Shown here: positions 1 through 6,872 of the stretch, piece by piece | How positions within the stretch are numbered: position 1 is the first letter of the stretch | Layout of the letters: every line of letters starts with the position of its first letter | Origin: Coraliomargarita_B sp046540835 | GTDB lineage: Bacteria; Verrucomicrobiota; Verrucomicrobiia; Opitutales; Coraliomargaritaceae | Direction of reading: 5' to 3' | Length of the DNA: 12,097 nucleotides | Assembly (NCBI GenBank): GCA_046540835.1 | Contig: JBKHEL010000078.1 | Coordinates: 1 to 12,097 of the forward strand | The notes under the pieces: generated by a model | Told to the model about the DNA's origin: nothing | Databases searched by the model: none | Seen by the model: only the letters and a program-made list of their open reading frames with translations | Program-made: the position numbers and the translations under genes

Positions 1-152
1 AAGGGGTTCATAGGTTAACAATTTGTGAAGATAACGGCATGAGAAGGGTTTAACATTAAAAGTTGATTGCCGCTGCATCGTCAACGTAAAGCTATAATAT
101 TTACCTTTTCAGAGGCCAGAATTCTCCTTACTCAAGCCAACGGGCGTTCCAT

Positions 153-190
153 CTCCGGTCGCTTCGTTCCCTCCGTCGAACTTCGTTCTC
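153..190 (-). repeat. Imperfect tandem repeat of about 20 bp
   Basis: Two adjacent copies, 153–170 and 171–190, share a CTCCG(G)TCG start and a CTTCGTTC core (162–169 and 181–188) on the plus strand. On the transcribed (minus) strand the core reads GAACGAAG. The second copy includes a small hairpin at 178–188 (GAAC, loop of three, GTTC). The function is unknown. It sits in the transcript trailer of the upstream tRNA-Ser gene. Confidence 0.5.
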
Positions 191-200
191 GTCCTTCATT

Positions 201-326
<126 letters not shown>

Positions 327-435
327 TGGGACGGTGCAGGGAAATATTTTTTTGGGGAGAATGCAAGCATCGTGTGCGGTAATATTGAGGTGCTTCGTAT
401 TGCGCTTTTTTTGATTGTTCGTTTACTGCCGTCGT

Positions 436-1404
436 ATGAGTGAAGCAACTTTGGACTCCGCGCCCCGTGCTCTTGAAACGGTTGAGCGGCTCTCGGCAAA
501 TATTGAGCAAACGATTCGTGGGAAGGCGGATGCGGTGGAGTCGACGGTGACCTGTCTGCTGGCCGGGGGGCACCTTTTGATCGAGGATCTGCCGGGGCTG
601 GGGAAGACGACGCTCGCGTCTTGTCTGGCGCGCTCGATTGATTGCTCATTTTCGCGTATTCAGTTCACCAGTGATTTGCTGCCGACCGATGTGCTGGGGG
701 TGTCGGTTTACGATGAGCGGGAAAGGGAATTTGTTTTCAAGAAAGGCCCGATTTTCGCCAATGTTCTTTTGGCCGATGAGATAAACCGGACGACCCCGAA
801 GACTCAATCCAGTCTGCTTGAGGCGATGGGGCGCGCAAAAATATCGATGGATGGGCAGACGTATCCGATCGCGTCGCCTTTTATGGTGATTGCCACCCAG
901 AATCCGGTGGACTACGAGAGCACGTTTCCGCTGCCGGAAAGCCAGATGGATCGTTTTCTGATGCGAATCAGCATGGGGTATCCGGAATTCGGAGCCGAGC
1001 TGGAGATCTTAAAGGGGCGACATTTGTATCAGGATCAGACTGATGTCGATCCAGTAGTCTCGAGGGCCGAGATCCTCGAACTGCAGTCCTTTGTGCGGGA
1101 GGTGTTCCTTGAGGAAAGTGTTCTTGAGTATTTGGTGCGTCTGGCTCAGGCCACGCGGGAGTTGAAGGAATTTCGCTCCGGGGTGAGTCCGCGCGCTACT
1201 CTGGCACTCAAGGCGGCGGCTCAGGCGCGGGCGCTTTCAAAGGGGCGGGCTTTTGTGATACCGGAGGACATCAATCGAATGGTCCTGCCGGTGCTCGGTC
1301 ACCGTCTGGCCCTGCGCAAACCGATGTCTGATCCCCTGGAGGAGAATCGCTCGATCGAGGGCATGCTGAGCGAGTTGGTCGATTCGATCGCCGATCCGGT
1401 GTAG
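436..1404 (+). CDS. MoxR-family AAA+ ATPase
   Basis: A 322-residue MoxR-type AAA+ ATPase, expected in the cytoplasm as a chaperone-like partner of the membrane proteins encoded next. Walker A is visible at about residues 51–59 (DLPGLGKTT), Walker B at 111–116 (LLADEI), the sensor-1 segment ATQNP at 153–157, and the MoxR signature around PLPESQMDRF. A C-terminal lid helix region carries GVSPRA (sensor 2). The length matches the family norm. I start it at ATG 436 because the protein then begins MSEATLDS and reaches the ATPase core at the usual distance. An in-frame TTG at 415 would add seven unlikely residues. No clear Shine-Dalgarno is present. It is the first gene of a MoxR–DUF58–transglutaminase operon. 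Family knowledge suggests a role in assembling or activating envelope complexes; the specific client is unknown. Confidence 0.93.
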   Translation: MSEATLDSAPRALETVERLSANIEQTIRGKADAVESTVTCLLAGGHLLIEDLPGLGKTTLASCLARSIDCSFSRIQFTSDLLPTDVLGVSVYDEREREFVFKKGPIFANVLLADEINRTTPKTQSSLLEAMGRAKISMDGQTYPIASPFMVIATQNPVDYESTFPLPESQMDRFLMRISMGYPEFGAELEILKGRHLYQDQTDVDPVVSRAEILELQSFVREVFLEESVLEYLVRLAQATRELKEFRSGVSPRATLALKAAAQARALSKGRAFVIPEDINRMVLPVLGHRLALRKPMSDPLEENRSIEGMLSELVDSIADPV

Positions 1405-1486
1405 CGAGTATGCCATCAAGACAAGCAGAGTTTCAGGCCTGGCACAATTGGACCGATCCTGATTTTTTCTCAACCGGTCGGCAATC

Positions 1487-1493
1487 GGAGGAG
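1487..1493 (+). promoter_or_regulatory. Strong ribosome binding site supporting GTG start at 1500
   Basis: GGAGGAG lies seven bases upstream of an in-frame GTG at 1500, inside the open frame that begins with ATG 1410. The ATG has no comparable site. This favours the shorter form of the DUF58 protein. Confidence 0.5.
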
Positions 1494-1499
1494 CGTTTT

Positions 1500-2561
1500 G
1501 TGCCCCTGTTCATGCGGCAGTTGGTGCAACGGCGTGTGCAGCGGACGAAGTTGACGCTGACCGGGTGGATGCTCATTCTGGTTGCGTTGGGCATCGGTTC
1601 GGCTGCCTATAACACGTCCAGTAATATTCTTTTCCTCACACTCTCGCTGATGTTGGGCAGTTTGATTCTGAGCGGGATACTCTCTCTGATCAACTTCAAG
1701 AAGCTGGATTGGGAGCTTTTGCCCCCCAAGCACCTGCAAGTCGGTGAGGTGAGTGCGGTTGAGATTAAAATGGAAAACCGGAAAAAGATATTTCCGAGCA
1801 TGAGTCTGGCTTTTCGTTTGAACAACTCGGATCGGGAGAAGGCGGACCGGGTTTATTTGACTCAGGCGCTCCGCGTCGGCGGGTCGGCGCGGCTGGAGTG
1901 GACCTTCACCCCGCGACGCCGTGGACGCATGGAAATTTCCCTGGAGGGGGTGGAGTCGAAATTCCCGTTTGGCTTCATCGCCAAGACGGCGGGTGAAGCG
2001 GTAACCGAGTCGGCACTTGTCTGGCCGGCTCGCGTGGCCTACCAGCTTGATAAACAAGCCGATGGACGTCGTCAACAGAGCGGTCAATCAAGGATGAACA
2101 TCGGCATGGGGAATGATTTGCTGAAGATCCGAAACTATGTGCCCGGTGATGCGCCCCGTCTGATTCATTGGAAGGCGACGGCCCGGAGCGGGCGATTGAT
2201 TGTCCGGCAACTCGCGCAGGAGGGGGCGGGGGGGTATTCAATTTTTCTGTGTCCGGATCGTGCGCTCTGGGAGGGCGAACGTTTCGAGCATCTCTGTGGG
2301 CTGGTCTGCACCCTGGCCGGAGATCTGTATCATGCGGGACGGCTGGATTCGGTTCAAGCGGGCTTCAATGAGCCGATGCTTGTGCGGAGTTTACGGGATC
2401 TCTATGGTTTTTTTGATGAGGTTGCTGAGCTCGAACCGGTTCAGGCGGTTCCCTGTGGGCTCAGAAACAAGAAAAACATTCTGACCTTCAGGCCCCTCGG
2501 GGAGAAAAATGCTGCAATTTATGTCGACGGTGCACGTGCAGGTGAATCTGAAGCCGAATGA
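1500..2561 (+). CDS. DUF58 domain membrane protein
   Basis: A protein of 353 residues from GTG 1500. Two membrane segments lie near the N terminus (about residues 22–40 and 45–65), preceded by a basic stretch. A long soluble part carries the DUF58 hallmark at about 213–229: Y, then GD, then R-L-I-H-W-K and A-R. These features identify the family found beside MoxR ATPases and transglutaminases; the domain has a von Willebrand A-like relationship in some members. Its biochemical role is not established. The start is uncertain: ATG 1410, five bases after the moxR stop, would give 383 residues but lacks a ribosome binding site. GTG 1500 has a strong one and places the first membrane helix at the distance I would expect. 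Its 3' end overlaps the transglutaminase gene by 53 bases, implying coupled translation. Confidence 0.88.
   Translation: MPLFMRQLVQRRVQRTKLTLTGWMLILVALGIGSAAYNTSSNILFLTLSLMLGSLILSGILSLINFKKLDWELLPPKHLQVGEVSAVEIKMENRKKIFPSMSLAFRLNNSDREKADRVYLTQALRVGGSARLEWTFTPRRRGRMEISLEGVESKFPFGFIAKTAGEAVTESALVWPARVAYQLDKQADGRRQQSGQSRMNIGMGNDLLKIRNYVPGDAPRLIHWKATARSGRLIVRQLAQEGAGGYSIFLCPDRALWEGERFEHLCGLVCTLAGDLYHAGRLDSVQAGFNEPMLVRSLRDLYGFFDEVAELEPVQAVPCGLRNKKNILTFRPLGEKNAAIYVDGARAGESEAE
2499..2504 (+). promoter_or_regulatory. Ribosome binding site of the transglutaminase gene
   Basis: GGGGAG lies four bases before ATG 2509, inside the end of the DUF58 gene. It supports 2509 over the next in-frame ATG at 2521. 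Confidence 0.5.
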
Positions 2562-4737
2562 ACTGCTCCAGCTGAAGCATCAGGCGGGGACAGTCCTGTC
2601 GTTGCTTTCGTTCTGGGCGCTGGCATCGCTGGACATGCAGTCGTTCGGGCTTCTTTTGGTGGCATCATTGCTGTGTTTGGCCGTGTTGTTCCGGCCGACC
2701 TGGTTGGGTCAGATTCCGAAGACGGTCTGGCGTTTCGTGGGTCCCGTGCTTTTGGTTCTTGTGGCTGTCGACTTTTTGTTGAGCCTGCCCGATCTGATTC
2801 CGCCCCTCATACGGATGATGATTTGGCTGCTGCTCTACCGTATTTTGGCTCCGCGCGGGCAGCGTGAAGACATGCAGCTGATTTTACTCTGTTTATTTTC
2901 GGTGATTCTCTCGGGGGTGTTGACGGTGTCGCTGCTCTTTGCCGTTCAGATTTTGTTGTTTACGCCACTCGCGATGGCTCAGTTGCTGCTGATCTGCATT
3001 CTTGACCGGGGCGAAGCTTCGCAAAAGGCCAGGCCCGAGTGGGACGGTTTCCGGTGGGGACCGTTGTTGCGGCGTTTGCGTGCGGTTCTGGATTTCCGGG
3101 TGCTTTTTTTCGGGGCGCTGCTTTTCGGGTTCGTCGTGTTGGTCTCGAGTTTAATCTTTATTCTGATGCCGCGTTTCAATCTGGATCAGTCGTTGCCGTT
3201 TCTGCAGATGCAGACCCAGGCGATGACCGGGTTCAATGAGAACGTGAAAATCGGTGAAGTCAGTGAGGTGGTTGAGAACCGCTCGGTGGCGGTTCGCTTG
3301 GATGTGCCGTCACGCGAAGCAGTGGACCCGGATCCTTACTGGCGGATGTTGGTGTTGGACGCCTACACGGGTGAGGGTTTTGAAATGTCCGAGGCGCTTC
3401 GGCGCCAGAGACGCCAGAAGCTGGTCCGGGAGCGCGAGGGTGATTTAGCTGGCGCGGAAAAAAAGGGAGCGGTGTGGACGTTCTATATGGAAGGAGGGGT
3501 CAGCCGTTTCCTGCCGATGCCCGGCCGGTATGGGAGGATGCGTTTTCAAGAGAAGCAGGAACTTTCCACTTACGGGGCCACGTCGGTGTATGCGCTCAGT
3601 CGGGTGACGCAGAGTGTCTTCTCGTATCAAGTTACGGACCTACAGTTTGACCGCCGTTTCCCGATTGAGGCGGATACGGCGTCTGAATTAGCCGAACTTC
3701 AGCTCGCGACGGATTCAGGTGAACTGGCCTATCCGGAGACGACTCTCCAGTTGGCCGTATCAGATGCCGACCGCGAGGCGCTGGCTGAATTAAATGACGA
3801 GATCCGGCAGGGACGGGATTTGAATGCGAGCGAGTTCAGTCAAGCCTTGACGGAATATCTTTGGGAGCGATTTGACTATTCCCTGCGTCCTAACGGACAG
3901 ATCCGCCCTGATAGTGCCTCGGATGATCCCGTTGTCAATTGGCTCTTGAGCGGGGACCGCGGGCACTGCGAACTTTTTGCCAGTGCGTTTATCCTCCTGG
4001 CACGTGAAGCGGGCATCCCCTCAAGAATGGTCATCGGATTCGCCGGCGGGTCGTGGAATGCGGTGGAAGATTATTTCGTGATGCGCCAGAGTGAGGCCCA
4101 TGCGTGGGTCGAGGTTTTTGATCCGGAGACGGATTCGTGGCTGCGCGTTGACCCGACACCAGGGGGCGGAGTGAGTGACCCCAACGCAGAGGCGGGAGCC
4201 GGGAGCCGGAGGACGGCCTCCGATTCCGGCTGGGCTGCGTGGCTCGACAGTCTGCGAATTCAGTGGTATCGCCGAATCGTCAATTTCGAGCAGGAAGATC
4301 AGGAGGCGATGGCCTCGAGGCTCAAGGGGTTTTTCTCCGGAGTTTCGGAGTCTTTCCGTGAGCGCTCAAAAGCCCTTGGCGAGGCGCTTCGTTCCACCGT
4401 TTCGTCTTTCTTCGGACGGGGGATGCTTCCGGCTGTGCTTGCGCTGGTGGCCTTTGCTTCGTCAGGTTACCTGCTTTGGTTGCTCCGGCGGCCGGTTTTT
4501 TCCTGGTTGCGCCGCTCGGCTCGGCCTAGTTGGCGTATGCAGGCAGAGCGGCGAAAGGCCGGGCATTATCTGAGACAGTTTGCCAAGCGTGGAGCGGATG
4601 CTTCGGATCGGGAGACCCTGGATGCATTGCGGGCCATTCGCTATGGGCCGGAACGGGACGTTACCGAGGTGACTGAAGTTTTTACGCGTGCGAGCCGTCT
4701 CTTGCGGCGCTCTCAAGGCCGGGGCGAACGTAGCTGA
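2509..4737 (+). CDS. TgpA-like membrane transglutaminase (DUF3488 / transglutaminase core)
   Basis: A 742-residue membrane protein. The N-terminal third is a cluster of hydrophobic helices (about residues 25–225), as in DUF3488/TgpA_N proteins. An extracytoplasmic region follows with a transglutaminase-like core. The likely catalytic triad is intact: Cys487 in GHCELFA, His531 in EAHAWVEV and Asp548 in VDPTPG. One more membrane helix lies near 638–660, and a basic, helical C-terminal tail of about 80 residues resembles the DUF4129 position in related proteins. In Pseudomonas aeruginosa the related TgpA is a periplasmic-facing transglutaminase, and family knowledge places the catalytic domain outside the cytoplasm. 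It could cross-link proteins or act as a protease or peptidase on envelope substrates. It is the last gene of the operon and overlaps convergent tsaE by 25 bases. Confidence 0.92.
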   Translation: MLQFMSTVHVQVNLKPNELLQLKHQAGTVLSLLSFWALASLDMQSFGLLLVASLLCLAVLFRPTWLGQIPKTVWRFVGPVLLVLVAVDFLLSLPDLIPPLIRMMIWLLLYRILAPRGQREDMQLILLCLFSVILSGVLTVSLLFAVQILLFTPLAMAQLLLICILDRGEASQKARPEWDGFRWGPLLRRLRAVLDFRVLFFGALLFGFVVLVSSLIFILMPRFNLDQSLPFLQMQTQAMTGFNENVKIGEVSEVVENRSVAVRLDVPSREAVDPDPYWRMLVLDAYTGEGFEMSEALRRQRRQKLVREREGDLAGAEKKGAVWTFYMEGGVSRFLPMPGRYGRMRFQEKQELSTYGATSVYALSRVTQSVFSYQVTDLQFDRRFPIEADTASELAELQLATDSGELAYPETTLQLAVSDADREALAELNDEIRQGRDLNASEFSQALTEYLWERFDYSLRPNGQIRPDSASDDPVVNWLLSGDRGHCELFASAFILLAREAGIPSRMVIGFAGGSWNAVEDYFVMRQSEAHAWVEVFDPETDSWLRVDPTPGGGVSDPNAEAGAGSRRTASDSGWAAWLDSLRIQWYRRIVNFEQEDQEAMASRLKGFFSGVSESFRERSKALGEALRSTVSSFFGRGMLPAVLALVAFASSGYLLWLLRRPVFSWLRRSARPSWRMQAERRKAGHYLRQFAKRGADASDRETLDALRAIRYGPERDVTEVTEVFTRASRLLRRSQGRGERS

Positions 4738-5153
4738 ATCTGGTGCTGTCCGGCAGCGTTAATGGATAGATCAAGATGCCAGCTATCCTCGGGCAGGGCA
4801 GCGGCAATGTGCTCGGGCCACTCGACGACAAAGCACCATGGCGCGCGCATAAAATCCTCGATCATCAGTGTATCCAGGTCGTCGGATGAGCTGAGCCGAT
4901 AGGCGTCGAGGTGGATCAGCTGGCGGTCTCCCTGGTAGATTGAATAGAGGTTGAAGGTCGGGCTGGTGATTGGCTCGGAGATGCTCCAGGCACGCGCGAG
5001 GCCGCGGACAAAAGTGGTTTTGCCCGTGCCGAGATCACCATGAAGCGCGAGCGTTTGATTGGCCCGCAGGTGTGCGGCGAATTCGCAGGCGAGGTCCTCC
5101 GTCTCGTCGGCTGAGCCCGTCACCACTCCCTGTGTCAGTCGGTCAAAGATCAT
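4713..5153 (-). CDS. tsaE: tRNA threonylcarbamoyladenosine biosynthesis ATPase TsaE
   Basis: A 146-residue P-loop ATPase of the TsaE/YjeE family, which works with TsaB and TsaD to make the t6A modification at position 37 of tRNAs reading ANN codons. The Walker A motif GDLGTGKTT is at residues 39–47. It is followed by the family markers SPTFNL, then LIHLDAYRL and VVEWPEH near the end. The length is typical. The ATG overlaps the thiL stop codon (ATGA, 5150–5153), so translation is probably coupled to thiL, and no separate ribosome binding site is seen. Its 3' end runs into the convergent transglutaminase gene. Confidence 0.95.
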   Translation of the reverse strand: MIFDRLTQGVVTGSADETEDLACEFAAHLRANQTLALHGDLGTGKTTFVRGLARAWSISEPITSPTFNLYSIYQGDRQLIHLDAYRLSSSDDLDTLMIEDFMRAPWCFVVEWPEHIAAALPEDSWHLDLSINAAGQHQIQLRSPRP

Positions 5154-6148
5154 CGGGGTAGAAAGTGCTCAAATCCCGATTCAAAGCGAAGCGGCTCAGC
5201 TGTCTTCGCATCGACGTAGCGCGCTTTGCCGGGATGCTCAATTGTGCCGATTTGCCGGATTTGTAGATTTGGAAAAGCCTCGCTCCAGGATGCGTTGAAC
5301 CGAGCGTCGTCCGTGTCGCTGGAGCAGCAAAAGAGTAGTTCGTAGTCCTCGCCGTCGCAAAAGGCATGGTGGAGCGCTGATTTCTGGGTTGATTTGGCCC
5401 ATTCGTATGCAGCCGGGGCAATGGGCAGCTTGTCAATTTGGACTCCGGCCGTGCTGCCTTCGGGCAAAACAGCGTCGAGGTCTTTTGCCAATCCATCGGT
5501 TAAATCCATCATTGCGGTGCATTCAGGGTTAGCGGCCAACCACCGGCCCTCGGCAAGGCGAGGTTCGAACAAAAAATGTTTTCCCAATATACTGCCCCCC
5601 AAGCTGCCGGTGACGTAAATTTTATCACCGATCCGGGCGGTATTCCGAAGTTTGAAGGCGTCACTGATCGTTCCGGTTTGAGCGAGACCGGCAGAAAAAC
5701 TTCCCGCAGCGAGTTCACTCACATCGCCACCGATGATTTGGATGTTATATTTCAGGCAAGCTTTTCGGATGCCCGATATGAATGTTTCCAGCCACGGCAC
5801 GGACAAGTCGGGACCGCAAAGTAGCGTGAGCAAGGCGGGTCCGGCCTCGCCACCCATGGCGGCGATGTCACTGAGATTCCGCTTCACCAGTTTCATGCCG
5901 GCCTCTTCTCCGGTCAACTGCTCGTCAAAGTGCAGTCCGTAGGTCAAATGGTCCGTCGTGAAAAGTTGTCGCCGACCCGCAGGGATCGAAACAATTGCGC
6001 AGTCGTCTCCCATGCCGTAGGGTGTCTCAGGGGAAACACCGGCGAACCATTTTTGCAATTTCTCGATGATTGCGCGTTCTCCCCAGGTTGCCAGGGAGTC
6101 GCTTACCGTGGGATCAGAGAGGAAGATACTTTTGGTCGAAAGGGTCAT
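5150..6148 (-). CDS. thiL: Thiamine-monophosphate kinase ThiL
   Basis: A 332-residue thiamine-phosphate kinase, which uses ATP to turn thiamine monophosphate into the active cofactor thiamine diphosphate in the cytoplasm. Visible family motifs are GDDCAIV at about 47–53 (metal and phosphate binding), TTDHLTYGLHFD, KRNLSDIAAMGG (the AIR-synthase-like core), IIGGDVSEL, DLTDGLAKDLD and GEDYELLFC. The N terminus is about 20 residues longer than in the Escherichia coli enzyme. No in-frame alternative start removes it cleanly, and ATG 6148 has no clear ribosome binding site. It is the first gene of a thiL–tsaE pair and is separated from the pseudopilin cassette by 98 bases. Confidence 0.95.
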   Translation of the reverse strand: MTLSTKSIFLSDPTVSDSLATWGERAIIEKLQKWFAGVSPETPYGMGDDCAIVSIPAGRRQLFTTDHLTYGLHFDEQLTGEEAGMKLVKRNLSDIAAMGGEAGPALLTLLCGPDLSVPWLETFISGIRKACLKYNIQIIGGDVSELAAGSFSAGLAQTGTISDAFKLRNTARIGDKIYVTGSLGGSILGKHFLFEPRLAEGRWLAANPECTAMMDLTDGLAKDLDAVLPEGSTAGVQIDKLPIAPAAYEWAKSTQKSALHHAFCDGEDYELLFCCSSDTDDARFNASWSEAFPNLQIRQIGTIEHPGKARYVDAKTAEPLRFESGFEHFLPR

Positions 6149-6172
6149 TGCTGAGACCAGTGTGTTGACCCG

Positions 6173-6187
6173 CTCGCTTGAAGCGAG
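6173..6187 (-). terminator. Possible hairpin between pseudopilin cassette and thiL
   Basis: A perfect inverted repeat, CTCGC/GCGAG with a five-base loop (or one base pair longer with a three-base loop), lies in the 98-base gap after the small secreted protein gene and before thiL. It has no U-tract on the minus strand, so it is at best a weak or Rho-assisted terminator or an RNA stabiliser. Confidence 0.25.
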
Positions 6188-6246
6188 TCGATTCGAGGCC
6201 TGTCATCCCGACCGCGATGAGCCTATGATGCCCCTTGCGCAGGTGC

Positions 6247-6870
6247 TCAATCCGGGTGGTGCATCGAGTTCATGGCGACACGGGCTCTCTCGAAGAATCT
6301 ACGGAAATTCGATTCCGGAGCCTCTATCGCCACGATGTAGATGATCCCGTCGATTTCGACCCAATTTTCTCCTCTCAGAATGCGCTGCTCGTCCTTGATA
6401 TAGGCATAAGTGAAGGAGATGGTGCGCTGCCCGAGAATGCGAAACCGGGCCGGGCCCGTTGTGACTTCAGGGGCCAGGGTGACTTCAAAACCCTGTTCTT
6501 CGAGCTCGAGCGCCCGTCCGTTCAGGTATGCTTGAATCAATTCCAGGCCGAAGTCTCTGTCGATCGCGTCGGCGGGGAAGCGGGTCAATTCATAACGGTT
6601 GAGAGGTGCCCAGCGATTGGAAAAAGCGATCGAAGCATTGGTAACATCGCGGTCGACAATCATATCCGGGATGATCTCGTAGATCAGGTCCTCTTTACCG
6701 ATCAGCCGGGTGCGCTCCATTTCGTAAGATTCAACTTGATCGGTGTAAGTTGAGGCCTGGTATCGATCCAGCTTGTTGACAGGGATCTGGAAGATTTCCT
6801 CCGTCTGTGCGGTTAAGACAGCAGCCGTAAGGAGCAAAAGAGCGGGGCAGGACTTCAATTGAAACAGCAT
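6247..6870 (-). CDS. Secreted protein of unknown function in the pseudopilin cassette
   Basis: I do not recognise this 207-residue protein. It begins with a clear Sec signal: a short basic start, a hydrophobic run at about residues 9–20, and a probable cleavage near 20–22 (VLTAQ/T). The mature part is rich in charged residues and alternating β/α patterns. It ends with a strand-like segment (WVEIDGIIYIVAIEA) and a helix (FRRFFERARVAMNSM). That ending resembles the C terminus of PsbP/Mog1-like folds, but this is only an impression. The sole cysteine (residue 8) lies in the signal and does not form a lipobox. The gene starts two bases after the stop of the 730-residue pilin-like gene and has no ribosome binding site of its own. 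It is therefore almost certainly co-translated and may act in the periplasm or outer envelope with the pseudopilus. Confidence 0.8.
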   Translation of the reverse strand: MLFQLKSCPALLLLTAAVLTAQTEEIFQIPVNKLDRYQASTYTDQVESYEMERTRLIGKEDLIYEIIPDMIVDRDVTNASIAFSNRWAPLNRYELTRFPADAIDRDFGLELIQAYLNGRALELEEQGFEVTLAPEVTTGPARFRILGQRTISFTYAYIKDEQRILRGENWVEIDGIIYIVAIEAPESNFRRFFERARVAMNSMHHPD

Positions 6871-6872
6871 GT

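Noticed and set aside
93..98. Perfect TATAAT hexamer on the plus strand as a promoter
   Set aside because: No -35-like hexamer lies 16–18 bases upstream, and transcription from here would run antisense through the tRNA gene before reaching the moxR-like gene. It is probably chance in an AT-rich stretch.
327..435. Promoter boxes for tRNA-Ser or the moxR-like gene
   Set aside because: Two seven-base T tracts (348–354 and 406–412) and some AT-rich hexamers are visible, but no -35/-10 pair with sensible spacing could be defended on either strand.
6235..6753. A 172-codon open frame on the plus strand
   Set aside because: It lies antisense to the secreted protein gene, which has a signal peptide and operon context; the plus-strand product has no recognisable features.
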